Of a stretch of DNA of 64,000 nucleotides, positions 27,320 through 35,595 are shown one piece after another; positions within the stretch are counted from its first letter, which is position 1; every line of letters starts with the position of its first letter. The notes beneath the pieces are model-generated. The model did no database searches. It had not been told where the DNA came from and was given only the letters and a program-made list of their open reading frames with translations. The stretch spans positions 186,001 through 250,000 of the forward strand of contig NZ_QKNS01000005.1 in the NCBI RefSeq assembly GCF_003231285.1, given 5' to 3'. The position numbers and the translations under genes were made by a program. The stretch comes from Hymenobacter sediminis. GTDB lineage: Bacteria > Bacteroidota > Bacteroidia > Cytophagales > Hymenobacteraceae.

Positions 27320-27814
27320 ATGTTGATTAGAAAATCCAGTATCTGCCTTGCCATACTACTCGGCCTGAGTGCTTGCTCCAAAAAAGAAACTGTGCTTAGC
27401 CAACGCGAGACGTGGCTTTCAGCAGGTGGCTGGCGGATGACCAACTACACGTACAATACGCGCGCAGCAGCCGATAAAGCCCCCATCCATCTGGAATTTA
27501 TAACCGGGAGGGAATGCGAGGCAGATGACGTGTACCGCTTCGAGGCAACCAGTAAGCTACAGTGGGACAAAAGCGGCACGCTCTGCACAACGCCACAGCC
27601 TGCCCTGGTAGAGTGGGGCACCTGGCAACTGCTGGAGCAAGATACCAAGCTGTCTATAAACCATCAGGGAAGAGTGCAGTTTCCCTACACCGGAGCCGTA
27701 ACAGGACCGTTGCATATCCGGGAACTCAATGCTACCACCATGCTGCTGGAAACGCCCGAAATCCAGACCCCAGATTCAATCATGACGTATACCTACCGGT
27801 TTGTTCGGCAGTAA
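27320..27814 (+). CDS. Lipocalin-like small lipoprotein (copy B)
   Basis: 164-residue lipoprotein with lipobox LLGLSAC. Shares with the 25870 product the order GGWRMTNYTYNTRA, DVYRFEATSKLQW, GTLC, GTWQLLEQDTKLSI and a terminal TYRFVRQ, so the two are paralogues about 1.45 kb apart. The G+C content is closer to the genome average than in copy A. Function unknown. Confidence 0.7.
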   Translation: MLIRKSSICLAILLGLSACSKKETVLSQRETWLSAGGWRMTNYTYNTRAAADKAPIHLEFITGRECEADDVYRFEATSKLQWDKSGTLCTTPQPALVEWGTWQLLEQDTKLSINHQGRVQFPYTGAVTGPLHIRELNATTMLLETPEIQTPDSIMTYTYRFVRQ

Positions 27815-27832
27815 AGTAATCCTGGGTCCCAG

Positions 27833-27880
27833 AAAAAGCCCCGCGCCGGCCTGTCTAGTCAGTCGGAACGGGGCTTTTTG
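27833..27880. terminator. Intrinsic terminator between convergent genes
   Basis: AAAAAGCCCCG (27833-27843) pairs with CGGGGCTTTTT (27869-27879); T5 on each transcribed strand. It lies between the stop of lipoprotein B and the stop of polA. Confidence 0.85.
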
Positions 27881-27898
27881 CGGTGAAAGGGTGCGGAT

Positions 27899-30793
27899 TT
27901 AGTGGGCCTGCAGCCAGTTGCGGCCGGTGCCTACCTCCACCTCTAGCGGCACGCCATGGGGTAGGAGCAGGGCAGTAGCCATCAGCTCCTTGATTTTGGG
28001 CGTGATATACTCTACCTCTTCCTGCACGGCGTCGAACACCAGTTCGTCGTGCACCTGCAGAATCATCTTGGTGCCGAGCTTCTCCTGAATCAGCCACTCA
28101 TGGATATTGATCATGGCTTTCTTGATGATGTCGGCAGCAGTGCCCTGAATGGGAGCGTTGATGGCGTTGCGCTCGGTGTAGCCGCGCAGGGTAGCGTTGC
28201 GCGAGTTGATGTCGCGGAGGTAGCGGCGGCGACCCAGCAGGGTAGTGGCGTACTCCAACTCCCGTGCCTTGTTGATGCTGTCGTCCATGAACTTCTTCAC
28301 CGACGAAAACTCCTCGAAGTAAGTGTCGATGATGTCGGTGGCTTCCTTGCGCGAAATGCCGATGCGCTGGGCCAGCCCGAAGGCCGAAATGCCGTAGATG
28401 ATACCGAAATTGACGGTTTTGGCCTTGCGTCGCATCTCACCATCCACCTGGTCCAGAGGCACGTGGAATACCTTGCTGGCTGTGCTGGTGTGAATGTCGA
28501 GGCCCTGGCGGAAGGCCTCAATCATGGTTTGGTCGCCCGAGAAGTCGGCCATAATGCGCAGCTCTACCTGCGAATAGTCGGCGGCCAGCAGCACATGCTG
28601 CTCGTCGCGCGGCACGAAAGCCTTGCGGATTTCCCGGCCTTTCTCGGTGCGGATTGGGATGTTTTGCAGGTTGGGGTTGGTGCTGGAGAGGCGGCCAGTG
28701 GCCGTTACGGCCTGGTTGAAGGAGGTATGCACCCGGCCATCGGTTTCGCACACCAGCTGGGGTAGGGCCTCCACATAGGTAGAGCGCAGCTTGGTGAGCT
28801 GGCGGTGCTCCAGAATCAGGCCAGCAATGGGCGCGTCGGCGGCCAACTGGCTCAGGATTTCCTCGCCGGTAGCGTACTGGCCGGTTTTGGTTTTCTTGAT
28901 TTTGCCGCCGCCCAGGCCCATTTTATCGAACAAGACTTCGCCTAACTGCTTCGGGGAGCCAATGTTGAACTCCTGCCCAGCCTCTGAGAAAATCTGCTTC
29001 TCGATGTCCTGGATGTACCCCTGCAGCTCGGCCGAATATTCGCCCATGGCCGAGGAGTCAATCTTCACGCCCTCGTACTCAATGTCGGCCAGCACGGGCA
29101 CTAGTGGGTTTTCTACCTCGTTCAGCAAGTCAAGCAAGCCTACTTCCTTGAGCATGGGCTCGAACACGTGCTTGAGTTGCAGAGTCACGTCGGCGTCCTC
29201 GCAGGCATAGTCCGACACTTCGGCGGGGGGTAGGTCGGCCATGGTTTTCTGGTTTTTGCCTTTCGGGCCGATCAGCTCCAGAATGCTCACGGGCGTGTAG
29301 TGCAGGTAGGTTTCGGCCAGCACATCCATGTTGTGGCGCATGTCGGGCTCCAGCAGGTAGTGCGCCAGCATAGTATCGAACAGCTTGCCGCGCATGGTTA
29401 CGCCGTAGTGCTTGAGGATGGTAAGGTCGTACTTGATGTTCTGGCCCACTTTCATAATCTGCTCGGCATCGAAGAAGGGCCGGAACTCGTCCACCAGGGT
29501 CTGGGCAGCGGCCTGGTCGTCGTGGGGAACGGGCACGTAATAGGCCTCGCCGGGCAGCCAGCAGAAGGATAGGCCCACCAGTCGGGCCGTCATGGTGTCG
29601 AGGCCAGTGGTTTCGGTGTCGAAGCTGACTTCAGTTTGCTGGAGCAGAAACTTCAGCAGACTCTGGCGCAGCTCGGGCGTGTCGATGAGATGGTACTGAT
29701 GCGGTACGTCCTGCAGAGTTAGGCGCGGACCGGCAGGCGCCCCGAAGGAGCCGGTTTCGCCTTCTTCGGCAGCAATACCCACGGCCGCATCGGCTGAGGA
29801 AGCAAACAGGCTGCCCTGGCCCTCCGCCACGCGCGGACGGCGTGAGCCGGCTCGTGGGTTGGCCCGGTCAGGCGCAGCCGCGGTGCCAGCGGCGCTACCC
29901 CCGCCCAGCACCCGAGCCGCCAGCTGCCGAAACTCCAGCTCCTCGAACAGCTGCTGCAATTGCTCCACGTTGGGCTGCTCCAGGCGCAGGTTTTCCTCGT
30001 GAAACTCAATGGGTACGTCGAGGTGGATGGTGGCCAGCTCCTTGCTTAGCAGGCCCTGCTCGGCGAAGTTGCGCACGTTTTCCTGCTGCTTGCCCTTGAG
30101 CTTATCCACATTGGCAATCAGGTTTTCCACCGAGCCGAACTCCTGCACCAGCTTTTTGGCGGTTTTCTCGCCAATGCCCGGAATGCCGGGAATGTTGTCG
30201 GAGGCGTCGCCCTGCAGACCCAGAATGTCAATTACCTGCTCTACGCGCTCAATCTCGAAGCGCTCCAGCACGTGCTTCACGTCCAGCACCTCGGCAGCGT
30301 TGCCCATGAAGGCGGGCCGGTAAATCTTGATGCAGTCCGTCACGAGCTGGCAGTAGTCCTTGTCAGGCGTCATCATGAACACCTCGCCAAAGCCCTGCTT
30401 TTCGGCGCGCTGGGCCAGGGTGCCAATCACATCATCGGCCTCGAAGCCATCCACCATCAGAATGGGAATGTTGAAGGCTTGAATGATGCGCTTGATGTAG
30501 GGAATAGCCAACCCAATATCCTCGGGCATAGCTTGGCGTTGAGCCTTGTATTCGGCAAACTGCTCGTGGCGAAAGGTTTTCTTCTGAGCATCGAAGGCCA
30601 CGCCGATGTGGGTAGGCTTTTCTTTCTGGAGCACTTCTACCAGGGTGTTGGTGAAGCCCAAAATAGCGCCCGTATTGAGGCCTTTAGAGTTCACCCGCGG
30701 ATTCTTGCTGAAGGCAAAATGGGCACGGTAAATCAGGGCAAAAGCGTCGAGCAAGAAAAGCTTGTGGGGCTGGGCAGCGGCAGAATCGGTCAT
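27899..30793 (-). CDS. polA: DNA polymerase I
   Basis: Repair and Okazaki-fragment polymerase, 964 residues. 5'-3' exonuclease about 1-310 (LLDAFALIYRAHFAF, DGFEADDVIGTLA, TPDKDYCQLV, QGDASDNIPGIPGIGEKTAK). The 3'-5' proofreading domain is intact: SFDTETTGLD, NIKYDLTIL and DYACEDADVTL carry the four metal-binding acidic residues, unlike some bacterial Pol I. Polymerase motifs A (DYSQVELRIMADFSGD), B (RRKAKTVNFGIIYGISAFG) and C (LQVHDELVFDAV) are complete. A Gly/Ala-rich linker (about 295-335) separates the nuclease from the Klenow part. A box TACCTTCG lies exactly 12 nt before the ATG. Confidence 0.97.
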   Translation of the reverse strand: MTDSAAAQPHKLFLLDAFALIYRAHFAFSKNPRVNSKGLNTGAILGFTNTLVEVLQKEKPTHIGVAFDAQKKTFRHEQFAEYKAQRQAMPEDIGLAIPYIKRIIQAFNIPILMVDGFEADDVIGTLAQRAEKQGFGEVFMMTPDKDYCQLVTDCIKIYRPAFMGNAAEVLDVKHVLERFEIERVEQVIDILGLQGDASDNIPGIPGIGEKTAKKLVQEFGSVENLIANVDKLKGKQQENVRNFAEQGLLSKELATIHLDVPIEFHEENLRLEQPNVEQLQQLFEELEFRQLAARVLGGGSAAGTAAAPDRANPRAGSRRPRVAEGQGSLFASSADAAVGIAAEEGETGSFGAPAGPRLTLQDVPHQYHLIDTPELRQSLLKFLLQQTEVSFDTETTGLDTMTARLVGLSFCWLPGEAYYVPVPHDDQAAAQTLVDEFRPFFDAEQIMKVGQNIKYDLTILKHYGVTMRGKLFDTMLAHYLLEPDMRHNMDVLAETYLHYTPVSILELIGPKGKNQKTMADLPPAEVSDYACEDADVTLQLKHVFEPMLKEVGLLDLLNEVENPLVPVLADIEYEGVKIDSSAMGEYSAELQGYIQDIEKQIFSEAGQEFNIGSPKQLGEVLFDKMGLGGGKIKKTKTGQYATGEEILSQLAADAPIAGLILEHRQLTKLRSTYVEALPQLVCETDGRVHTSFNQAVTATGRLSSTNPNLQNIPIRTEKGREIRKAFVPRDEQHVLLAADYSQVELRIMADFSGDQTMIEAFRQGLDIHTSTASKVFHVPLDQVDGEMRRKAKTVNFGIIYGISAFGLAQRIGISRKEATDIIDTYFEEFSSVKKFMDDSINKARELEYATTLLGRRRYLRDINSRNATLRGYTERNAINAPIQGTAADIIKKAMINIHEWLIQEKLGTKMILQVHDELVFDAVQEEVEYITPKIKELMATALLLPHGVPLEVEVGTGRNWLQAH

Positions 30794-30797
30794 GAGG

Positions 30798-30805
30798 CGA
30801 AGGTA
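30798..30805 (-). promoter_or_regulatory. -7 box of polA, leaderless spacing
   Basis: Reverse strand TACCTTCG begins 12 nt before the polA ATG, the same sequence and offset as at the DUF72 gene (4722). Predicts a transcript starting at or beside the ATG. Confidence 0.5.
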
Positions 30806-31030
30806 CGGAAGGCAGAATTAGCTCTACGTTACTGGCTTTGTAGGGATGCTATAGGCATTACCAATTCATACCAGTGCCTATTCTTAGCCGCTTTTCACCT
30901 GCCGCAAACTATTAATTTACAAAAGCTGCTAGATTAAAACGGGCACTGTTTAAGCTAATCGCAGAGCAATAGCCTTTGCAATCAACAGTATCCCAACACC
31001 TAGCCACCGTGCCGCGTACAGGTTCACTCT

Positions 31031-31630
31031 ATGCGCTACCTATCCCTTGACCTTGAAACCTCTGGCGGCAAGCCCCAGCGCCATCAGATTCTGGAACTGG
31101 CCGCCGTGGTGGAAGATACTAGGAAGCTGCTACCCCTGCCCGAGTTGCCAACCTTTCGGCGGGTGGTGCGTCATCCGGAGTATGTGGGCACGGCCGGTGC
31201 TCTGGCCCTGAATGCGCGCCTGTTGCAAGAGCTAGCCCGACAAGAGCCCAACCCCGAACTCTGCACCCCGGAAGAGTTGCTGCCTCAACTCCGGGAATTT
31301 CTGCTGGCCAATGGCTTCAAAACTGATAAGCACAACTGCGTAGTTGCCACCATGGCCGGCAAGAACATTGCCTCCTTTGATTTGGGTTTTCTGCGTGAGC
31401 TACCCGGCTATGGTACTTTAGTGCGCGCCGAGCCTGCTATGCTCGATCCAGCAGCCTTCTACCTCAACTGGCGCAAAGACACCCGCCTGCCTACTATGCA
31501 AACCTGCAAGGCCCGCGCCGGCTTCGAGGACGACACGGTGGCCCACGAAGCCTTAGCCGATGCCCTAGATGTAGTGCAGCTGCTGCGCCCGTTCTATGAG
31601 CTACCGGTGTACAAACGCGTAACTGAGTAG
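31031..31630 (+). CDS. DEDDh 3'-5' exonuclease-family protein
   Basis: 199-residue exonuclease domain protein. Acidic residues are in place: SLDLETSGG (Asp, Glu; motif I), NIASFDLGFL (Asp; motif II) and AHEALADALDVV (His and Asp; motif III of the DEDDh type). It resembles stand-alone RNase T/oligoribonuclease-like or DnaQ-like proteins; the substrate (DNA or RNA) cannot be decided. It is divergent from polA, with about 240 nt between the two starts. Confidence 0.83.
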   Translation: MRYLSLDLETSGGKPQRHQILELAAVVEDTRKLLPLPELPTFRRVVRHPEYVGTAGALALNARLLQELARQEPNPELCTPEELLPQLREFLLANGFKTDKHNCVVATMAGKNIASFDLGFLRELPGYGTLVRAEPAMLDPAAFYLNWRKDTRLPTMQTCKARAGFEDDTVAHEALADALDVVQLLRPFYELPVYKRVTE

Positions 31631-31741
31631 GCTGAGTATCCAAACAGTTGGGCCGCTGAGCAGAATTTTCATTTCAGTCGATGCTGGCTCCGCGCTGCCT
31701 TGTAGGCAAGTAGAAATCAACAGGAGGGAGGGCTTCGGTGC

Positions 31742-31749
31742 TACCTTGC
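31742..31749 (+). promoter_or_regulatory. -7 box, leaderless spacing
   Basis: TACCTTGC begins 12 nt before the ATG at 31754, as at polA, the DUF72 gene and the vWA-like gene. Confidence 0.45.
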
Positions 31750-31753
31750 GGAC

Positions 31754-32386
31754 ATGGATCAGCTTTATTCCTGCTTTCTGCTAGCGCTCATGCTTTTTTG
31801 TTCGGTAGTTGGTGTTGCCCAAGTGCCGCGCCCTACCCCCACTGAGCACGCCCAAGCTGTAATCAGCTTTCAGCAGACCTTGAATGCGGAGTACCGCAAC
31901 CCCCAAGAGTCGCCGCTGCCGCCCGCGGTGCGGGAGAAGTTTACGGGCCTGAATTTCTTTCCCACGAACTACAGCGTCTGCGTGGTGGCCCGCTTCGTGC
32001 GCGACTCATCTCAAGCCCCCTTTCCTATGCCCACCAGCACTACTCGCCGGCCGATTTACCAGAAGTACGGAGAGCTGCACTTTACGCTGGAAGGCAAAGC
32101 ACTCAGGCTAAACGTTTATCAAAGCCTGGACTTGAAACAGAAACCCGGCTACCAAGACTATCTGTTCATTCCCTTCACTGACCGCACCAACGGCCACGGC
32201 AGCTATGGGGGCGGCCGCTACCTCGATATGCGCCAGGGTCAAATTCAAAATGGCTACGCCGTACTGGACTTCAACCAGGCTTACAACCCGTTCTGTGCCT
32301 ACAGTCCCCTTTATTCTTGCCCAGTTCCGCCCCCTGAAAACCGCCTGCCCTTGGCAATACAAGCAGGTGTCATGAGCGACCATTAG
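31754..32386 (+). CDS. DUF1684 family exported protein
   Basis: 210 residues with a signal peptide (about 1-22, ending GVAQ). The C-terminal half has the DUF1684 signature: YGELHFTLEGK, LFIPFTDRTNGHGSYGGGRY, and YNPFCAYSPLYSCPVPPPEN with two Cys and the final Pro-Glu-Asn. The family's function is unknown. The usual last motif IxAGE appears as IQAGVM, so the terminal Glu is missing. Confidence 0.82.
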   Translation: MDQLYSCFLLALMLFCSVVGVAQVPRPTPTEHAQAVISFQQTLNAEYRNPQESPLPPAVREKFTGLNFFPTNYSVCVVARFVRDSSQAPFPMPTSTTRRPIYQKYGELHFTLEGKALRLNVYQSLDLKQKPGYQDYLFIPFTDRTNGHGSYGGGRYLDMRQGQIQNGYAVLDFNQAYNPFCAYSPLYSCPVPPPENRLPLAIQAGVMSDH

Positions 32387-32574
32387 GCAGTAGGCTCTGT
32401 CAGCCTTTTCGGCCCTTTGAAAGGAATGGATGGCTAAAGTTTGATGCTACTATCGGCCAAGAAGTATCGCTCAAATCAGACTCGTACTGCTGCAGTATGA
32501 TAATATCACCTCGCCACGATCTACTAGGTTCAGCCGTTTTCGGCATGCTATTATTCAGATAGCCCGTTAAGCTT

Positions 32575-33210
32575 ATGCTCGATTCTATTCTAACGCGTAT
32601 CCTTTTTATTATAATTCTCTGCGTGTTTCGCTGTTCTGCTATCAGCGCTTGCGAGTGTCAACTGCTTCGTGGCGAAAAGTGGTCCTACGCTCACGTTGAA
32701 GAGCAGCTTAGGAAAAACCAACACGTTTTTATTGGACAAGTTCTCTCGCATACCAACCACTCCTTTCAAGTGAAGGTCCTGGATGTATTTAAAGGACAGA
32801 TTGATCAACAGGTGCTCGTAGGAACTTACAATGGCTATAGCAGTTGTGCCACGTCGGTAAGAGAAGGACTATGGATATTCTACACCACCTTGGCTCCTGA
32901 TGGTAGCCTCCCTGCCATTGATGCCTGTTCCTTCTCCGGTAGCCTGACACATCCTGAATTATCACTCGTTCCTCCTAAACCGGGTGCTTTGCTAGATTCA
33001 GTTGCTCAGCACAAGCTTATGGAAGACCAGCAACTCCGGCAAAGCGCTTTATTTATGCATAATTGGTTGAGTGAGTACACTATTCTGACTACCTATCGGA
33101 GTAAAATGACTACACAAGGTCCCTCGCTCTTGCTCCTATATGTATTCTGCAGTACACTGATAATTCTAGTTGTAGCACTGCTTTACCAAGCCCAGCGTAA
33201 TGCGAAATAG
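32575..33210 (+). CDS. NTR/TIMP-like exported membrane protein
   Basis: 211 residues. After a signal peptide the mature protein opens with CECQ, followed by HVFIGQVLSHTN, FQVKVLDVFKGQ, SSCATSVREGLWIFYT and IDACSFSG. This Cys-xCys start plus three later Cys matches the netrin/tissue-inhibitor-of-metalloproteinase fold found in some bacterial proteins. A TM helix lies near the C-terminus (about 183-203), so it is anchored with the domain outside. Target unknown. AT-richer than its neighbours. Confidence 0.65.
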   Translation: MLDSILTRILFIIILCVFRCSAISACECQLLRGEKWSYAHVEEQLRKNQHVFIGQVLSHTNHSFQVKVLDVFKGQIDQQVLVGTYNGYSSCATSVREGLWIFYTTLAPDGSLPAIDACSFSGSLTHPELSLVPPKPGALLDSVAQHKLMEDQQLRQSALFMHNWLSEYTILTTYRSKMTTQGPSLLLLYVFCSTLIILVVALLYQAQRNAK

Positions 33211-33301
33211 AGACTTACCTATTTCACTTACCCTGTCTAGCTGATATGTCCAGAATACATGCTGCTCTAACTGCCTGTCGCAAAGCACATTAATCACGTA
33301 G

Positions 33302-33351
33302 CATAAAAAAGCAGCCTCCACACCAATCGGCGTAGAGGCTACTTTTTTATG
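33302..33351. terminator. 17-bp-stem terminator between convergent genes
   Basis: CATAAAAAAGCAGCCTC (33302-33318) pairs with GAGGCTACTTTTTTATG (33335-33351), one G:U-type mismatch, 16-nt loop, T6 tracts on both strands. It serves the NTR-like gene and the leftward TPM operon. Confidence 0.85.
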
Positions 33352-33370
33352 ATACTAAGTACAATCTCGC

Positions 33371-34216
33371 TTACCAGTCGCCGGAGGCACCGCCGCCACC
33401 GGAGCTACCCCCTCCGAAGCCGCCAAAGCCTCCGCCGCCTCCACCCCCTCCGAAGCCACCTCCGCCACCGAACACACCGCGGCCGCCGCTGAAGTCGCCG
33501 AAGATGATGGGCGGGATGAAGGTGCCCCCAAAGCCGCGGTTGCGGCGGCCATAGCCCCCGCCTCCGCCGCCACGGTTGCGCAGCAGAATAAACAGAATCA
33601 GCGCCCCAATAATCAGCCAGAACATCCAGCCCGAGCCGCTGTCATCATTGGAGCGGCGCCGGGCCTGGGGTTGGGTGGCAGGGTCAGCTTTATACTCGCC
33701 TTTAGCTAAGGCAATTAGCTGGTCAGTGGCCCGGTCGAGGCCAGCGTAGTACTGTTCTTTCTGGAAAGCCGGAACAATGGTATTGGAAATGATGCGCTTG
33801 GCTAGGGCGTCGGGCACGGCACCTTCCAGCCCATAGCCGGTATGAATTCGGGCCTTGTGCTCCTGCTCTGCAATCAGCAGCAAAATACCGTTGTTGTTGC
33901 TCTTTTGGCCTATTCCCCAAGTCTGGTAAAGTTGCTGGGCGTAATCGAAGATGTCGTAGTCGCCGAGGGTAGGCACGGTTACTACTGCAATCTGTGAGGA
34001 GGTGGAATCATTGTACGCCACCAGCTTGCGCTCTAGCTGAGCTACCTCATCGGGGCGCAGCATGCCCGCTAGGTCATTGACAAGGCGGGGTGGGTTAGGC
34101 CGGGGCGGTACGTTCTGGGCCAGGCCCTCCAGCTGGGCAAGCACCAGCAAAAGGACCAGCAGGCCTGACCGCAGCCAGATAGGTAGGAAAGGCAAACGGA
34201 ATGGAGTCGGCTTCAT
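33371..34216 (-). CDS. TPM-domain protein with Gly-rich tail (YgcG-like)
   Basis: 281 residues. Signal peptide to about 33 (LLVLAQLEGLAQ), then a TPM domain (about 40-180; LVNDLAGMLRPDEV, SQIAVVTVPTLGDYDIFDYA, NNGILLLIAEQEHKARIHTG), then a TM helix (FWLIIGALILFILL, about 200-217) and a tail of almost pure Gly/Phe/Ser. TPM proteins of this YgcG type accompany LemA in many bacteria. It overlaps the upstream TPM gene by 4 nt (ATGA-type coupling), so translation is probably coupled. The GC-rich tail produces long antisense ORFs that are not genes. Confidence 0.88.
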   Translation of the reverse strand: MKPTPFRLPFLPIWLRSGLLVLLLVLAQLEGLAQNVPPRPNPPRLVNDLAGMLRPDEVAQLERKLVAYNDSTSSQIAVVTVPTLGDYDIFDYAQQLYQTWGIGQKSNNNGILLLIAEQEHKARIHTGYGLEGAVPDALAKRIISNTIVPAFQKEQYYAGLDRATDQLIALAKGEYKADPATQPQARRRSNDDSGSGWMFWLIIGALILFILLRNRGGGGGGYGRRNRGFGGTFIPPIIFGDFSGGRGVFGGGGGFGGGGGGGGFGGFGGGSSGGGGASGDW

Positions 34217-34674
34217 GCGCTCGGAGACGGGGGCGGGGTGCTGCCAAACGAAATGGAGTCGTCGAGCTCGTTTTTATCAGTGGCGGCGTCATAAGGGAAA
34301 TAGCGGCGGAGCTGTTCGCCCACCAGCCGGATACCCTGCTCCAGACCTGCCACGTACTTTTCGGCCCGAAACAGCTGGAGCACCGACTCCTTGGCCGATT
34401 CCCAGAAATCATCAGGCACGGCCGCGTTGATGCCTGCGTCGCCGATAACGGCAAATTGTCTGCTTTGCCAAGCCAGGTAAAACAACACCCCGTTGCGCTG
34501 GGCGGTACGGTGCATGCCCAGCTCGGCAAATACCTGGGCGGCTCTGTCAAGGGGTTCGGGGGTAGGGCAGGTGTCTTCCAGGTGCACCCGGATTTCGCCG
34601 GAGGTGCGCATTTCGGCTTGTCGAATAGCGGCTACCAAGGCCGCTTCCTGCTCAGGGGTAATAGGGTTAGTCAT
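34213..34674 (-). CDS. TPM-domain protein, soluble
   Basis: 153 residues, no signal peptide or TM. The TPM domain covers most of the protein: MTNPITPEQEAALVAAI, GEIRVHLEDTCP, RNGVLFYLAWQSRQFAVIGD and QGIRLVGEQLRRYFPY. The middle gene of the LemA-TPM-TPM unit, 121 nt after the LemA stop and overlapping the next gene by 4 nt. Confidence 0.85.
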   Translation of the reverse strand: MTNPITPEQEAALVAAIRQAEMRTSGEIRVHLEDTCPTPEPLDRAAQVFAELGMHRTAQRNGVLFYLAWQSRQFAVIGDAGINAAVPDDFWESAKESVLQLFRAEKYVAGLEQGIRLVGEQLRRYFPYDAATDKNELDDSISFGSTPPPSPSA

Positions 34675-34682
34675 GGGTGGCT

Positions 34683-34787
34683 GTTGGGGACTTGGGGGAA
34701 TTTAGGGGCTTGGGGACTTCAAAACGTAAAGAAATAACACCGCACTGGCGGGCTGTTCTCGTGCGCAAAAGTCCCCAAGTCCCCAAC
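34683..34787. repeat. Intercistronic inverted repeat in the LemA-TPM unit
   Basis: GTTGGGGACTTGGGG (34683-34697) is the exact reverse complement of 34773-34787; a third partial copy, TTGGGGACTT, sits near 34710-34719. This low-complexity GGGGACTT repeat fills the gap between lemA and the first TPM gene and may form an RNA hairpin separating the cistrons. Confidence 0.6.
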
Positions 34788-34795
34788 AAACCAGC

Positions 34796-35374
34796 TTAGA
34801 ACTGTACGGTAGGTGCTTTCTGTGAGGCGGCATCAGCCTCGAAGTAAGGCTTCTCAGCAAAGCCGAACATACCGGCAAAGAGGTTATTCGGGAAGCTCTT
34901 CACGTACCCGTTGTAATCGTTGGTGACGGTGTTGAACTTGTTACGCTCCACGTTGATGCGGTTTTCAGTTCCTTCAATCTGGGCCTGCAACTCCTGGAAG
35001 TTGGCGTTGGCTTTCAGCTCAGGATAGTTTTCCGATACGGCCAGCAACCGGCCCAGGCCACTGCTCAGTTGGCTCTGAGCTTCTTGGAAACGCTGAATGT
35101 TTTCGGGCGTCAATTGGTCGGCGTTGAGCTGAACGCTGGATGCCTTGGCCCGTGCGTTTACCACATCCGTCAGGGTTGATTTTTCGAAGTTGGCGGCGCC
35201 CTTTACAGTGTTTACCAAGTTCGGAATCAGGTCAGAGCGGCGTTGGTATGCGCTTTGCACATTGGCCCACTGAGCCTTCACAGCCTGGTCTTTCTGAACC
35301 ATGGAGTTATAGCCGCACGAGGACTGCGAGAGCAGCAGCACTAGACCGGCGAAGTAGAGCAGAAAACGTTTCAT
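34796..35374 (-). CDS. lemA: LemA family lipoprotein-like protein
   Basis: 192 residues. N-terminal segment LLYFAGLVLLLSQSSCGYNSM contains a lipobox-like SQSSC. LemA core: YNSMVQKDQAVKAQWANVQSAYQRR, DLIPNLVNTVKG, LLAVSENYPELKANANFQELQAQIEGTENRI and FNTVTNDYNGYVKSFPNNLFAGMFGF, a long antiparallel helical bundle. LemA proteins co-occur with TPM proteins, here directly downstream. A box TACTTTTT lies 22 nt before the ATG. Confidence 0.9.
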   Translation of the reverse strand: MKRFLLYFAGLVLLLSQSSCGYNSMVQKDQAVKAQWANVQSAYQRRSDLIPNLVNTVKGAANFEKSTLTDVVNARAKASSVQLNADQLTPENIQRFQEAQSQLSSGLGRLLAVSENYPELKANANFQELQAQIEGTENRINVERNKFNTVTNDYNGYVKSFPNNLFAGMFGFAEKPYFEADAASQKAPTVQF

Positions 35375-35595
35375 GAGTTGGGAGAGGTAAAAAGTAAAAG
35401 GGTTAAGCTGCAGGATAGCCAGTCAGTAAAACGGTGATTTGAGCAGTTAGGGTAATTTCCTGAAACCAAATCCCATGTTTGTTGCTTCATCATGGCACCG
35501 CAGCAAAGTACGAATTCAAACCCGAGCGGTTGTGATAGGTAGCGCTCCGCCCCGATTCTGTATTTTGCGCGTCGGTGCTCCCCGATTTCTCTCGC

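Noticed and set aside
28049..28765. 238-codon forward ORF over polA
   Set aside because: Antisense to polymerase motifs A-C.
33355..33573. Ala/Ser-rich ORF over the TPM glycine tail
   Set aside because: Frame-shifted reading of the Gly-repeat coding sequence.
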